In this document: positions 36,323 to 47,891 of the stretch, in pieces | Position numbering within the stretch: position 1 is the stretch's first letter | Layout of the letters: every line of letters starts with the position of its first letter | Assembly: GCA_963422465.1 (NCBI GenBank) | Contig: OY730175.1 | Span: forward strand, 1,984,001 to 2,048,000 | Direction of reading: 5' to 3' | Length of the DNA stretch: 64,000 nt | DNA from: Lichina pygmaea | Lineage: Eukaryota > Ascomycota > Lichinomycetes > Lichinales > Lichinaceae | Program-made: the position numbers and the translations under genes | The notes under the pieces: model-generated | Told to the model about the DNA's origin: nothing | Seen by the model: only the letters and a program-made list of their open reading frames with translations | Database searches by the model: none

Positions 36323-37207
36323 GATCGAATCTCGTGGCCTCGGAAGTCCTCTGCTGCGCTGTAAGAAGTAGAACCGCGGACGTGTCTAGGGCTGGCGCTG
36401 TCGATGAAGGAGCTGTCGACGTGGACACTCCGAAGCGATCCGGACAAAGGCTCGATGGGCGTTTGCGAGCGCGGACACGGAGTTGATATGTACCGTAGCA
36501 CTCTAGCTGCCTCCAAAGACGTTGGCGTAACGTACTGTACGTACTGGACTCTGAGCCGTCAGCCTCCCGATATCGTCGTGTATAAGAGCTGTTCTATACG
36601 CACGTAGATGATACGGTATATCCGGTATATCAAGTCGGTGCACACTCTCCCGGCCGAATGTTCAAGTTTCTTCCGTGCGCTGCGCAAACCCCAGATCACG
36701 TCGAAAGACTAATCGTTCGATTGGATGGGGGGGGGGGGGGGGGGGGGACTTTGGATTTGCATAATCCTGACGATTGGCATGAAAGGTCTTGCGACAATGA
36801 CCGAGCGCATGCGACCGGCTACGTACGTACGTACTGGTTGCCTCGAATGGATGTTTGGCATGTGATCATACGTAGCTAGGTAGTAGATCACCACATCATC
36901 CTGGTCAACCGATCGATCCATTTGACGCGACGGTCGGAGCTAGTATCCTGTTCATACCAGGATCGATAGATGCAAGGGACAGTAGAAACGGAGGCGCTTG
37001 ACCAGCAGCAGGCTTCATCAACGAAATTACCCCGTCACGGCGTGGTCGAAAGGACATCTCTACAGATTCCGTCGTTCCCTCACTTTCGCCCGGAGAGAAA
37101 AGCGCACAGACACGAGGGATCGATGTATCCAGCACCGGTTCACCTCCTCTCCTCATTCTTTCTCTCCCCTCTACCGGTACAGCTCGAAGACTGACGTCCC
37201 CCTCCTC
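36323..37207. other. Spacer between glutamine synthetase 3' end and MED1 start
   Basis: Contains GTACGTACTG-type motifs (about 36530-36550 and 36820-36835), a run of 21 G at 36727-36747, and presumably the MED1 promoter and glutamine synthetase 3' UTR. No gene was recognised. Confidence 0.55.
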
Positions 37208-38407
37208 CTACGTCTCCTTCTCGATCGATTTCTTTGCCTCGTCGAACTCCTTGTTGGCCTTGTCGGTATCGAAGCTCTCGGCTTCGAGGCCACCGTAGAT
37301 CTACAGGAGAGAGAGAGGCGTCAGCAAGCAGTGCGCTTCGCGACGATGTGTGAGGAAGGGAGGCAGGAGCGTCCGGCTCACCGTCTCGACGATGATGCCT
37401 GTGATCTGATAGGGATCGGCGTTGCTGGCCGGTCGTCGGTCCTCGAAGTAGCCCCGACCCTCCTTGGCCACGGATCGAGGGATGCGGACGCTGGCGCCAC
37501 GGTTGGCGACGCCGTAGGTGAAGCTGTCGAGCGCGGCCGTCTCGTGCTGGCCCGTCATGCGCAAGGCGTTGTCGGAGCCGTAAACCTCGATGTGCTCGCG
37601 GTGGCGCTTCTCGAGCTTCTTCATGGCGGCCTCGATGTGCTTGATGCCGCCGGGCCCGCGCGTCTCGTCGGACGAGACGTTGGTGTGCAGGCCAGCGCCG
37701 TTCCAGTCGCCGGGGATGGGCTTCGGATGGAAGGAGATCTTGGCGCCGAACTCCTCGGAGACGCGGTGCAGCAGGAAGCGGGCGAGCCAGAGCTGGTCGC
37801 CCATCTCGATGCCCTCGCACGGGCCGACCTGGAACTCCCACTGCGCCGGCATGACCTCGGCGTTGATGCCGGAGATCTTGATGCCGGCGTAGAGGCAGGC
37901 CTTGTAGTGGGCCTCGACGATGTCGCGGCAGAAGACCTTGCCGCAGCCGACGCCGCAGTAGTAAGGGCCTTGGGGGCCAGGGAAGCCACCCTTGGGCCAG
38001 CCGTAGACCTTGTCGAGGCTGTCGAACAGCGTGTACTCCTGCTCCAGGCCGAACCAGGTCTGGCGTTCCTTGTGGGCCTCCATCAGGCGGTTGCACTCGT
38101 GGCGGAAGTTGGACTTGTTGGGCGAACCGTCCGAGTCCCAGCATTCGCAGAGCACGAGGACGTTTTCGCGCTGGCGGAAGGGGTCTGGGTACATGGCCAC
38201 GGGACGGAGGTAGACGTCCGAGTTTCCTCCCGGCGCCTGGCCGGTCGAGGAACCGTCAAAGTTCCACTCCGGGAGGTCATCGATGCTCGCGGGCGCGGAG
38301 GTCAGGGTCTGCAGAGCAGCTCCGTCAGCTCCATCGGCGGAATCCGAAGGGACCAACAACGACGCGATCAGATCGAGGGATGCCGTGCGCTTCATCTCCA
38401 TCATCGA

Positions 38408-38443
<36 letters not shown>

Positions 38444-38802
38444 GCGAGAGCCAGGAGGCCGTGATGACGCGTGACGTACCTTGGTCTTTGACCGCACCCC
38501 ATTCTGGCCATCGATCCAGATGTACTCGGCGAGGACGCTCCCGCGCTGGTCGAGTTCCAGGTACTTGAGGAGCTATCGAGAGACGTGATCGTGTCAGCGA
38601 CCGAAAGGCCGTCGTGCCGTCACCACACATCCAAAACCCATTCCACCCAGCGGAAAGCCCTTCGTCGACGGCCGACTCACATTGGCCGTGTTGGAGACGG
38701 TGCCCGATTCTGCCTGTTTCGCATTCGGCCTCGTCAGCTCTCCCGTCAGCTCTCCCAGCAGAGTTCTGGCCCGGTCCTGCCGGAGCCAAGGAACTCACCA
38801 TC
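37208..38802 (-). CDS. gln-1: Glutamine synthetase
   Basis: Five exons, 38800-38802 (the ATG alone), 38681-38713, 38480-38572, 37382-38308 and 37208-37300, give 382 residues. The start is [29 protein letters not shown]. Catalytic landmarks are all present: [88 protein letters not shown] and [14 protein letters not shown]. The tail is [19 protein letters not shown]. The enzyme makes glutamine from glutamate, ammonia and ATP in the cytosol. Introns 86, 108, 171 and 81 nt are GT-AG; the 171-nt one carries a (GTC)n microsatellite (38404-38445). Length equals other eukaryotic decameric enzymes. A 488-codon antisense frame over this gene is a codon-bias shadow. Confidence 0.95.
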
Positions 38803-39090
38803 GTGAAAGACTCTGTGATGTTTGAGGAAGCTTGAGTTTATTCGAGCGTGATGACCAACGTCGTCCTCGTCGGCAGAGAAAAGGGGGGGGGGACAAGCTC
38901 GGGTCTGTTCCGGGAGAGGTGGTGTAAGCAGATGGACGCGATGGAAAGTTTTACGGTACGGATGGGGGACAAGGCCGTAGTTGAAATGTCAAGGCCACGG
39001 CGAGAGAGGGAAGACAAACGATAATATAGATTTGCGAGGAGGTGGAGGGTCGGGCCAGGATGGTGTCGATGCCGTGTGGACCGAAGGGGG

Positions 39091-39098
39091 TTTATAAA
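39091..39098 (-). promoter_or_regulatory. TATA-like box upstream of glutamine synthetase
   Basis: TTTATAAA lies 290 bp upstream of the start codon of glutamine synthetase. It is the only clear TATA motif in the region. The leader between them would hold the transcription start. The motif reads the same on both strands. Confidence 0.4.
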
Positions 39099-40227
39099 GG
39101 CCAGGGTACGACACAACGGACGATCGTACCTCGTACGTACCTCACAGTATCGTACGTCCAGACTGTGTGGTTCTTCGACCGTACCTGGAAGTGCCGAATC
39201 GCCTCACGGGCAAAATCGGGCTCCCCCGTCGCCACACGGTGGTGATTGAGGGCCGGCGCGGGGGGGGGTTACGATTGGGTTTTGTTTTGGGGGGCGGGGG
39301 TAAACCGATGGAGGGGGTACGAACATACCGATGACGTTAATCAGACCGATACTAGCCGCAACGCTTAATTCACCAGTGGATTGTAAGTCAATCGACAAAA
39401 GTGATGGGAACGTGCTCTACCTTTAGAAACGTGGCGCGTACTATAACAACTTCAGTACTTATATCAAGCTTGCCAGCTGTGTATGTCCCGAATTTTTGGC
39501 CGCCATAGACATAGAGCTGCTTGAATCGACGAGTCACTTGCTGTACATATCCAGGCAGCTTGAGATGGAGTGAGGGTGTGCCCAAATTCTCGCGATCTAA
39601 TCAGTAACAGCATCTTACGGTGGTCTTGGTGCCATGTCGCTGTCGATGCATGGTCCAGGTCGTAAGTGCTAAGGAACGGTGACTTGGGGTGTACTTGGTT
39701 GTCCCGCTCGGTCTCCACACCAAACAGTCTTTCGAGTAGGGGATGGATGTACCGAATGCTAGAAGACATGTCGTAGATGGTCAGAAAATCTTTTGTAACG
39801 CTTACACCCCCCCCTACTGTACTCCGTACGAGTGTTGACGATTACGTACATTACATAACTGATAGGCATTGGTGGCTTGGCCTAGAAGAGGAGTGTGGCT
39901 GACGTGACCGCGCTTCGACCCGTCCTCTCGATAAGCGGCGGGCAGGGGGAGACGTCCCCGTACTGTACGGAGTACATACGTACGGAGTACCAGTACGACA
40001 ATGCTGGGCGGACATGACCACGTCAGAAGAGACGAGACCTTTTACGGTACTGATGTGGTCTGTCGGCCTTCCTCCTCGAACAGAAAAGCTCATCGAAGAA
40101 CATGAGTACGTCAATCAGTTTTGCGTCAAACAAAGTATCTATGTGCAAGCCCACATGTATGCATCGCCGGATGTACCCCGTACCTGCAAGCCAGTATCAT
40201 ACTGACAGTACCAGTAGGCGACTTTTA
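39099..40227. other. Intergenic, no gene recognised
   Basis: Includes G-rich tracts (about 39261-39300) and GTACGGAGTACATACGTACGG motifs around 39960-39995. The 39464-39769 minus-strand frame (101 codons) has no recognisable motif. Probably spacer at the edge of the second transposon island. Confidence 0.5.
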
Positions 40228-40372
40228 TAATGTTAGCGCGAGACTTCCGATGAGGATAGTCATCAATGAAAGTGCTGGGACTACTATCACTGATCAGATT
40301 ACTACACACTGCTGATAACTTTTGTGAATGTGGCTCAAGATACGGCTCCAAAGAGGTCCCACGCTAACATTA
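40228..40372. mobile_element. 145-bp MITE with TA target duplication
   Basis: Terminal inverted repeats taatgttagcg / cgctaacatta of about 11-13 bp are flanked by TA at 40226-40227 and 40373-40374. The size, lack of coding and TA duplication fit a Tc1/mariner-type miniature inverted-repeat element. Confidence 0.7.
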
Positions 40373-40570
40373 TAAAACTCTTCTACTGAGAGGTACTGAG
40401 AGGTACTGTACGCTAGATCCGCCATTAGCCGAGAACTCAGCTGTCCGCGTCATCCGAGAAAGGCGTCCTCGAGCTTTTACTTCCGTACATACGTATCCTC
40501 CGTGCATACGTACAAGCGTACTACTCTGTCATGTTCGTGCATGTCGATGCACATGTCTAACTACTAGATG

Positions 40571-41316
40571 GGGTGCTGTTACGCGCACACCCATTTTTTT
40601 TAGACGTACGGAGTACACTTCGTTAGACACACATCCCTCACACCCACCCGGATATGTGGGTTGGTCGCTAATCGTCACTAAACTAAAACCCACTCACCAT
40701 GCCTGAGCCACCACGCCCTGGTGTCTACAGGGATATCTCAGCCCTCGTTGAAGCTGCCAATCTACATAGTACATGCCGGAGGTCGGAGGTACACAATTAT
40801 CAAGCAACATAGCAGGAAGAAGAGTGGTGACCTGGACAAGGTCTATCTTGGCTGTGACTAGGAGGAAGTATCATGGCTACGCCAATCCATTAGGATGTTC
40901 TTAAGAAGGTCATTGCTAGAGTCCACGGTGGTGGACCTTGTGAAGCACCAAGCACTGACTCCCACTCAGGAAGTACACTCAGGGAAGGGCAGTGAGTGTT
41001 GGAAGTATTGGGGCTCTAAGATTCAACATGATAAGACCAGGTATTCTGGAGGGAGACCAGAGATCTAATATTGCAGAGCTAGGCATCAGGGGGCCAGATG
41101 TTGTTGAGCCAGCCATCAGGGGAAGGCCAGACGTCATGGAGCCAGGCATCAGAGGGGCAGAGATTTCAGAACTATATGTAGTTGCTTCCTCGGTACAGAG
41201 GCAGTAGCTTTCCTATTGAGAATATACAACCAAATATAGTGACCGACGTACAACAAGGCTAAGGGGGGTGTACTTCCGTACGTCTAAAAAGAATAGGTGT
41301 GCGTGTATCAACACCC
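40571..41316 (+). mobile_element. Mutator-like DNA transposon derivative
   Basis: Terminal inverted repeats of about 48 bp: gggtgctgttacgcgcacac on the left and its inverse at the right, ending at 41316. An ATG at 40699 opens a frame (MPEPPRPGVYRDISALVEAA) that continues after a small frame change as YTIIKQHSRKKSGDLDKVYL followed by GCD. This resembles the FAR1-type DNA-binding N-terminus of fungal Mutator-like transposases. The transposase core is missing, leaving ~270 bp that includes degenerate gagccaggcatcag repeats (41060-41165). The element is an internal-deletion derivative. Its ends and inner repeats resemble the outer element at 10331-11978. Confidence 0.65.
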
Positions 41317-41574
41317 TTACTCCTTCTAGATGGCGACACAGAGAATCAACTCTTGCTGCCTTGGACTCTTTCGTACGACAACGACGCCGTACGCGGACAA
41401 GCAGCCTGACCGTTCGACAATTAGCTTAGCTTTCCTGAATCAATCAGTCGTCTCACCTTCAGCCGCATTTCGCTTGTACGGAGCGTACTGTACAGACAAT
41501 TACCGCGGTGTGCCCCCCCTATGACTACGGAGTACTTACGTACTTTCTCCACAATCCCTCGTCCCAGAGAATAT

Positions 41575-42611
41575 AGCTGGTATTGGTGTTGGTATTCCTA
41601 CTCCATTCTAGTGCTAGTTATCTAGACTATGCTGGGTCAGCTATGAAAATTAAGCAAGGAAAACTCTAGGCCTGCTAGGGTGAAAAACCTCCTTCTGCAG
41701 TGCCTGGCCAGCACTATCCTGTCGAGATGCTGTAGAACATGGGGGGTGGCTGGCTAGCAGCCAGCTTCCAGCTGCTCCTGAGCCCAGGAGAACTGGGGGA
41801 GAATGCCTTGTCGGAGGATCCACGCTGTAAGGGCGGCGGCGGGCCGTGGTCGGGATGTCAAAGCCTGGTAGTCAGTGGTGGCAGCTGCTAAACACAGGCT
41901 TCGCCGCACCCGGAGAAGGCGCGGGCAGTCCAGACCACAGTTGAGCTATGCCAAGGCATAGCGCAGAGTTGACATCCCGTGCAGGGTCTCCGCCACGCTT
42001 CCCCGCAGTCCTGAGGCCTTTTGCGCTCCGCCGTGTACGCTCACCCCTAGGTCCTGCTTCGGAGCGCCGGGTTGCCAGCCTGGAGCCCACGCTCCAACTG
42101 CCGTTTGCTTCTTGAGCCCGTCATTTGCAGCCTGAGCCTGCACTCTGTACGGACCGGCGTGCGCTTCCGTCCTCTCAGGCCATATAGACAGTCTCGTAGT
42201 AGGCCCAGACCCCACTGCCGTCACTGCCATTATATGCCACGCCCCGCAGCTCTCGCTGTTTCGCGTTACCCCTTTAGTTCTCTCATACAGAGGCCGACCA
42301 TGCCTCGCAGGCTCTACGGACCCTGCAGGCCATGCCAGCACCTGCAGGACCGCCTTTCCAGCCCACTAACCAAGTGGGGAGAAGTCTCAATCTGCCCGCT
42401 GTCGCCTGTGGGGCCCCGGCTGTGCGTGGTGACCCACCGGAGTCTCCAGTACTGGAGAGTCTCCAGTGCCCCGGCCCCAGTCCGCAGGTGGTCCGGAGAG
42501 AGAATCCGTGGCAAGACCTTAGGCAAAACCATCAAGCCAGCACTTTGGCTATCACACGGCCCTTAGGTACTGGAGCGGCGGACTACCTTCGGGCCACCTG
42601 CTCGCCTTCTT
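41575..42611 (-). mobile_element. Internally deleted LINE (Tad1-like) with both ends kept
   Basis: On the minus strand it starts at about 42611 with aagaaggcgagcagg and matches 27227-27880 (5' end and start of ORF1 region) closely down to about 41945. It then changes abruptly to sequence matching the 3' end of the fragment at 24075-24440, down to about 41590. Its low-coordinate end shows a CAATACC-like repeat tail. The copy therefore joins the first ~670 bp and the last ~350 bp of the family, missing the rest of ORF1 and all of ORF2. Confidence 0.7.
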
Positions 42612-45600
42612 GCACACGCAGTCCCCGTTCGATTAACAACGCCGCGGTACAGATATCGCTCCCCCCCCCCTAGAAGATCCTCGATGCATTAGCTGCTGGA
42701 GACTCTGCTAGGAGGGGGGTGTGCGATGAGAACTTCTCTCGACTACTCCAGAGGTGCCCTGTCGGATATCTAGACTTCACATCCACCAGTTGCAAGGCTG
42801 GCTTCGGGCCGTAGCGTACACGGTAGACATCTGTCGGGTGGTTCTCATCATCATTTTGGCCGAAGTCCTCTGTCCTGCTGATGTCGCTTCACGGGGGCGT
42901 CCAGGGTGCCTGCGCGACACCTCCAGCGGCCCGTCGCTCCACGGGCACCAGCAGCTCGACCGGTGACTCAATTAGCTCTCGGTGCAGCGACTACAAGCAG
43001 CTTGAGAGACTGCCTGCCATCGCTGCCCCGAGGTTCCCAGCCTGCACCGCGTGGAGGTTTGAGTCGTCGCAGGCCGAGAACATAGCTATTGATTGAAGAT
43101 GCTGGAATAAATCTTGTCCACAGAACTACTGTGCCACGATGGTCCCGTGATCTGTTTAGATTAATTCCACAGAGTGCTTGCATTGCCTCCAGCTCGACAA
43201 CCCCTGAGGATCACCGACAAAAACAACAGGCCCACGCGGACATCAAACTAAGACAAGGCTAGCCGACAAGGTCCCCCTATCCCCTATGGGTACGATATGG
43301 CGAAAGCCACGGATACCGAGTCTTCCGCCAAACACACCGAGTTCCAAGCGCGGTTCGAGGAATGGTGGGCTTATGATACCGGCAAGCCACAATCGTTCGA
43401 GCAAAGCCGGAGGAGGACCTGCTCAGGAGAAGACCGAGAAGCCGACTGACGTGCAGCTGGACCCCAAATTCATGGCTGCTGCACTTGCCAGGTGCTGCAT
43501 AGCCAAGCAGACGTTCATGTCCAAGACCTGACTATATCGCAGTCTCCAAACTAAATATGGCAGCAAGAAGTGAGCTGGAGGTGACACGAAAATAATGTGG
43601 AACCGACCAGCAACAGACCAATCGGCAAGGTGCCAACCGAGATGAAAGTCTTCGCAGCTCATGCAAATGGCCAGAAGAGACCCAGAGGAGACCTCGATCC
43701 AATCCGACTATGCAGATGTAGACCCCAGGAGGTGCACCCTCTCCGAACGCACCCCAGGATTGAGCATCCAGACAATCGCCGAACCTATCACCGTCTAAGG
43801 ATTTGGGGTCAACCACAGTGTCTGCTGGACGTACGTGGAGCTAGCCATCTACAGAGCCGGAAAGAATCTCTATCGATGAAGCATGGAGTCGGTATCCATC
43901 CCCAAGGATATGCCAAGTACTTGATGCGGTGGAAGGCGCCTAGATTTCATCCACGACGCCGGGTATACCAAGGAGCAACAGTCTTACATCAAGGAGCCGG
44001 AAGGAGGAACCCAATCGCTGACCTACCGTAAGTCCACAAGATACACGTGAGCAGGAGAGAGCAGCACGCAGACAGTCGGCATCCTTCTCGAGAGCCACGA
44101 ACGGATCACCAAGGATGAGCTACATCTGTACTACGACGCAGCTACCAACCCGTGCCAACCAACCGAAAGCCGACAGCCGGTCGACTATGTGGAGAGGTGC
44201 CGTAGCTGACAACCGGTCAACTGTGTAGATCTGTCTCTGGCCTAACCAACTCAAATCTAGGACCGACGACAAAGAAGAAGAGGAAGACTCTGCAGACTGT
44301 CACGTGCCTGCAGACGACAATTCAGCCGTCGCTCAGGGGGAGGCTGATCTCGACACCGCTGCAAATCCGCGGGCAACTCTCTCTCCGTAGAGTCCCTGGT
44401 CGACACCAACATACCGTGGATTGTCACCTTCGAGGTGATGGCTTTTCCCTGGACGACGAGTCCCTCACAATCATCACGGCCCTGATCGATGTGATACCCA
44501 GCATGTCACCCACTAGAACCGTACCGGACCGTACCTAGTCCCTGATTATATATAGCTTCGAGGTCGGCCCGTCGCTGGCGCTCACCCGCGCAGAGGAGGG
44601 TCAGGGTTTGCGGGTATGCGGTACTCGTATTTACATGCGCACCTTCCGTACCTATCAGAATCTTGCTCGCACTATCTTTACTGCGCTAAAGCTATATCCG
44701 CAAAACGCGCTTGCTACTTCGTACCTCGTATGGAGACGAGGAGTGGCTTCTTCGCACGGACCACTTTGCCGAGAAATGTCTTCATCGTGACGGTCCAAGA
44801 CCACCGTAGTAGAACAGTCCTTGCCACCGTTCTTCTTCAGTCCTTCGTCCTCTTGCTTCTGCGATGCGATGCGGGTCGAGATGGAGGACAGCAGTAATAC
44901 GTACGTATGTACGTATGTAGCAGTGGGTCAGCTGGTGGGGTACCGGTAGGATGCTTCTTTTCCAGGCCGTTGGACGACGCTAGTAGACACCGGCGTGGGG
45001 CTGGGCTCCGATGCAGGCATAATGTACGGTACGTCGGCCCACAGGTCTTCGAAGCGCCCACTGGAGCCCAGCCACGACTGTGGCAGTCGTGTATGGGGTG
45101 TGGTCGGGGTAGCGTTGACAGCCTCCGGCTCGCGAACTGAAACATGGCTTCACACCAGGGGGAAAAGAATGAGCTCGAGGGAGCCCTGAAGAACATGCCA
45201 GCCCTGTGTACGTGGATCGAGAGTACCGTACGAGTTTTACGTCGCGAGAACGCCGTACAGTACCGGTAGACCTCGAGATACAGTACGTAACGTGCCGGTA
45301 CGGAAGTACGTATCTACAGACATACGGGTGCACCGGGAGGAATGAAGGGATCCCAGCCCGCCTCCGTAGGAACTTTCGATTGCCCGTGGCATACTGTACT
45401 GTACCGCAGCACCGCAGGCGGATTTCCTGTCCTGTCCTCAGAGAAGATGGCACGCGAGAGAGGAGAGGGTTTGAAGTCCGGTCAGGAGTGGAGAGGCGTC
45501 GTCGGCAAGCGAGAAGTCACGTGCGACGAGCGCTGCTCAGGCATGCTGTGCGACGTGATTGCACGGCCGTCCTTCCTTCCCGAGTCCTTCCTCGCTCCTT

Positions 45601-47241
45601 CCGTTCTTGGCAATGTCACGGATGTGTACATACGTACGATGTGTATGACGGATATACTGTTAGCAAAGTACTATTAGTAAGCCGAAGAACCAGCGACCGT
45701 GTCAAAACACCGAGCCACCGACTCACTCCAGTCAACCCCCAGGTATGGATCAGGTCCCTGAGTTCCTCGATGCGCCAGCAACTCCAGAGCGACAGCAGAG
45801 GAGTGGCTGGGAAAGCTGACGAACAAGATGCAAGCACGTTGCCAGGCAGTCATTGATGCCAATGGGAGTCATACTGAATAGTGAACCGTGGCTATATGTC
45901 TCAGAAGTTCCGACAATGCGGCTCTGCAACTAGCTTTGGACTGTACTTTGCTAACGATATATACGTCATACACCTCGTAATCGCATCGCCCGCCAGGTGC
46001 CGAGGCCGTTGGTTTCAGATTTGTTGAGCCGCATCCGGAACCGGAAAAATGCCTTCTCCCGGATCCGTGATTGTCCGCTTAGGTAATCCGAGATCCCCCC
46101 GTACTCGCATACGAGTACATACGTAACGTACGTATGTAGAGTACGAGTGGGTAGAGCAGCAAATTAAGTGCCATTCCCACGAGCCGTCGATCATCAAGAT
46201 ACAGTGATTATCAGAGTAAAATGGCACGGAAAGGGGAGAAGGAAAAAAAAAAAGAGAAAGAAATAGAAATTCATTTCTGGCGCAGTCCAAAGTGTGAGTG
46301 AGGCCTTCGCGAGATGGAGATTGAGACATTTGGGGGTTGATTGTGCCAACGGCCGGCGTGCGCTCGAGATCTTGAAACTCTTTTTTTTTTCTCCGCTCAA
46401 CCTATCGGCGCATCGCCCCGAGCCGGCTTTCCTGTCGTTCACGTCGACGTCCGCTGTTGGATAGCTGGATAGTTGCTGCATACAGGTCGCCGGCGCTGCG
46501 CCCGTTCCGCCGGCTCTCGAGCGACCGTGCTGGGCGGCCGTCGACGCTCTCGGCCGACGCTGTAGCCACCCGGGCCGGCTCTCGTCAATCGCCCTCCGCA
46601 TCGTCGACCCGCAACCTCTGCCGTCGCGGCCCGTCGGCCCCACCGAGATCGCCTTGTCGTCCCTGCTCTCGTCCTCTCCGGCCTTCGTTCCGCCCGCGCT
46701 GCACGGACCTTGGCTGGATCCTCCTCGCCCTCGTCCTCGTCCTGGTCCTCCCCTGGCATCCCAGGCGACTGTGGCCTGGGCCGTCCGGCATCGATCGAAG
46801 CCGTTGGCCCAAGTTGCCGCCTCGCTCTCACCCTTCTCACTTCACCATCGCAGTACCTGCAGCTCGGTCAAACGACCAAACCGCCCCTCTTCCCCTCCCC
46901 TCCCCCCCCCCCCCCCCCCCCCCCCCCGGACAAGCGCATCGCACACATCGTAAGTCGTCGCCCCACCGAAAAAAATGCGCCGCTTTCATGTTCGCTGTGC
47001 CGCTGGCTTCTGCGTCGCGTCGTGGTGCTGATCATCTGGCGCGGCGAGCAGGGACAGACCGTTGCCATTGACGTCGAGGGGCCGTGGCCGGAAATCAAGC
47101 CGCTCCGTGCGAGGGAACTGTCACCTGTCGTCGCGCGCTGCGGAAGACTGCGACGTCTGATCGACCCTTGCGGACCCACGATCGCCGCTTCGACGGTGCT
47201 GTCGAATCTCCTTCGAGGCCGTCGATACTCCCAGCTTCGCC
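42612..47241. other. 4.6 kb poorly coding region, part possibly a decayed element
   Basis: Between 43200 and 44560 several short plus-strand frames have moderately protein-like composition but no family signature, and no terminal repeats were found. This may be a decayed, unidentified mobile element, broken in several places. 44600-46400 is spacer rich in GTACGTA motifs. A C-run of about 26 lies at 46902-46927, and 46440-47241 is GC-rich and may be leader of the next gene. No functional gene is supported. Confidence 0.4.
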
Positions 47242-47823
47242 ATGCTCCGACAACAGCGCATTCAGGATTGGGACGCGCCCTCCTCGGCCGGCGCGCGGAG
47301 CCAGAGCGTCACCGGCGACCGCACGTCCGTTCCGCGCCTGCCGGCGCTGTCCTCGCCGCCGCCGTCGATACGCCCGGAACCGGCGTACATCGTGGCCTCC
47401 GCGGCGTCGCAGATCATCACGAACGTTCAAGAGGGGGTTGAGCTGGACTTCTCGACTGCGGACGACGGACTCCTCACGAGCGATCCGGCCCTGGTGACGC
47501 CGCCGTCGCTGAAGCTCGTCAATGGCTTCCTCGACCATCTGCTCTACAACTTCATGGGCGTTGCCCGCTCCACGTCGCTGGGCCGGCTGCGCGCCGCCAT
47601 CATCGAGGTCTTGCGGCCGACGCTGGCGCGGGAGGCCATAGCCGGCGCCGACCACGAGCTCCAGGAGTACCTCGGCGTCAACCTCGAGAGGGAGCTGTCG
47701 GCGGCGCACGAGCCGCTCGATCACACGTCCGGCTGGGATCTCGACGCCGTTTGGCGCCGGACCCGGCTGCGGTGCATGGTGTACTCCTCGCTCGGTGACA
47801 TGGAGGAGGAGGAGGAGGAGGAG

Positions 47824-47891
<68 letters not shown>

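Noticed and set aside
36998-38464. 488-codon plus-strand frame over glutamine synthetase
   Set aside because: It is exactly antisense to the verified enzyme exons, crosses its introns, and has no family motif. It is a product of GC-rich third positions.
43200-44560. Possible retroelement copy
   Set aside because: No terminal repeats and no polymerase, protease, integrase or capsid motif could be recognised, so no family is claimed; listed only as an unidentified, possibly decayed stretch.
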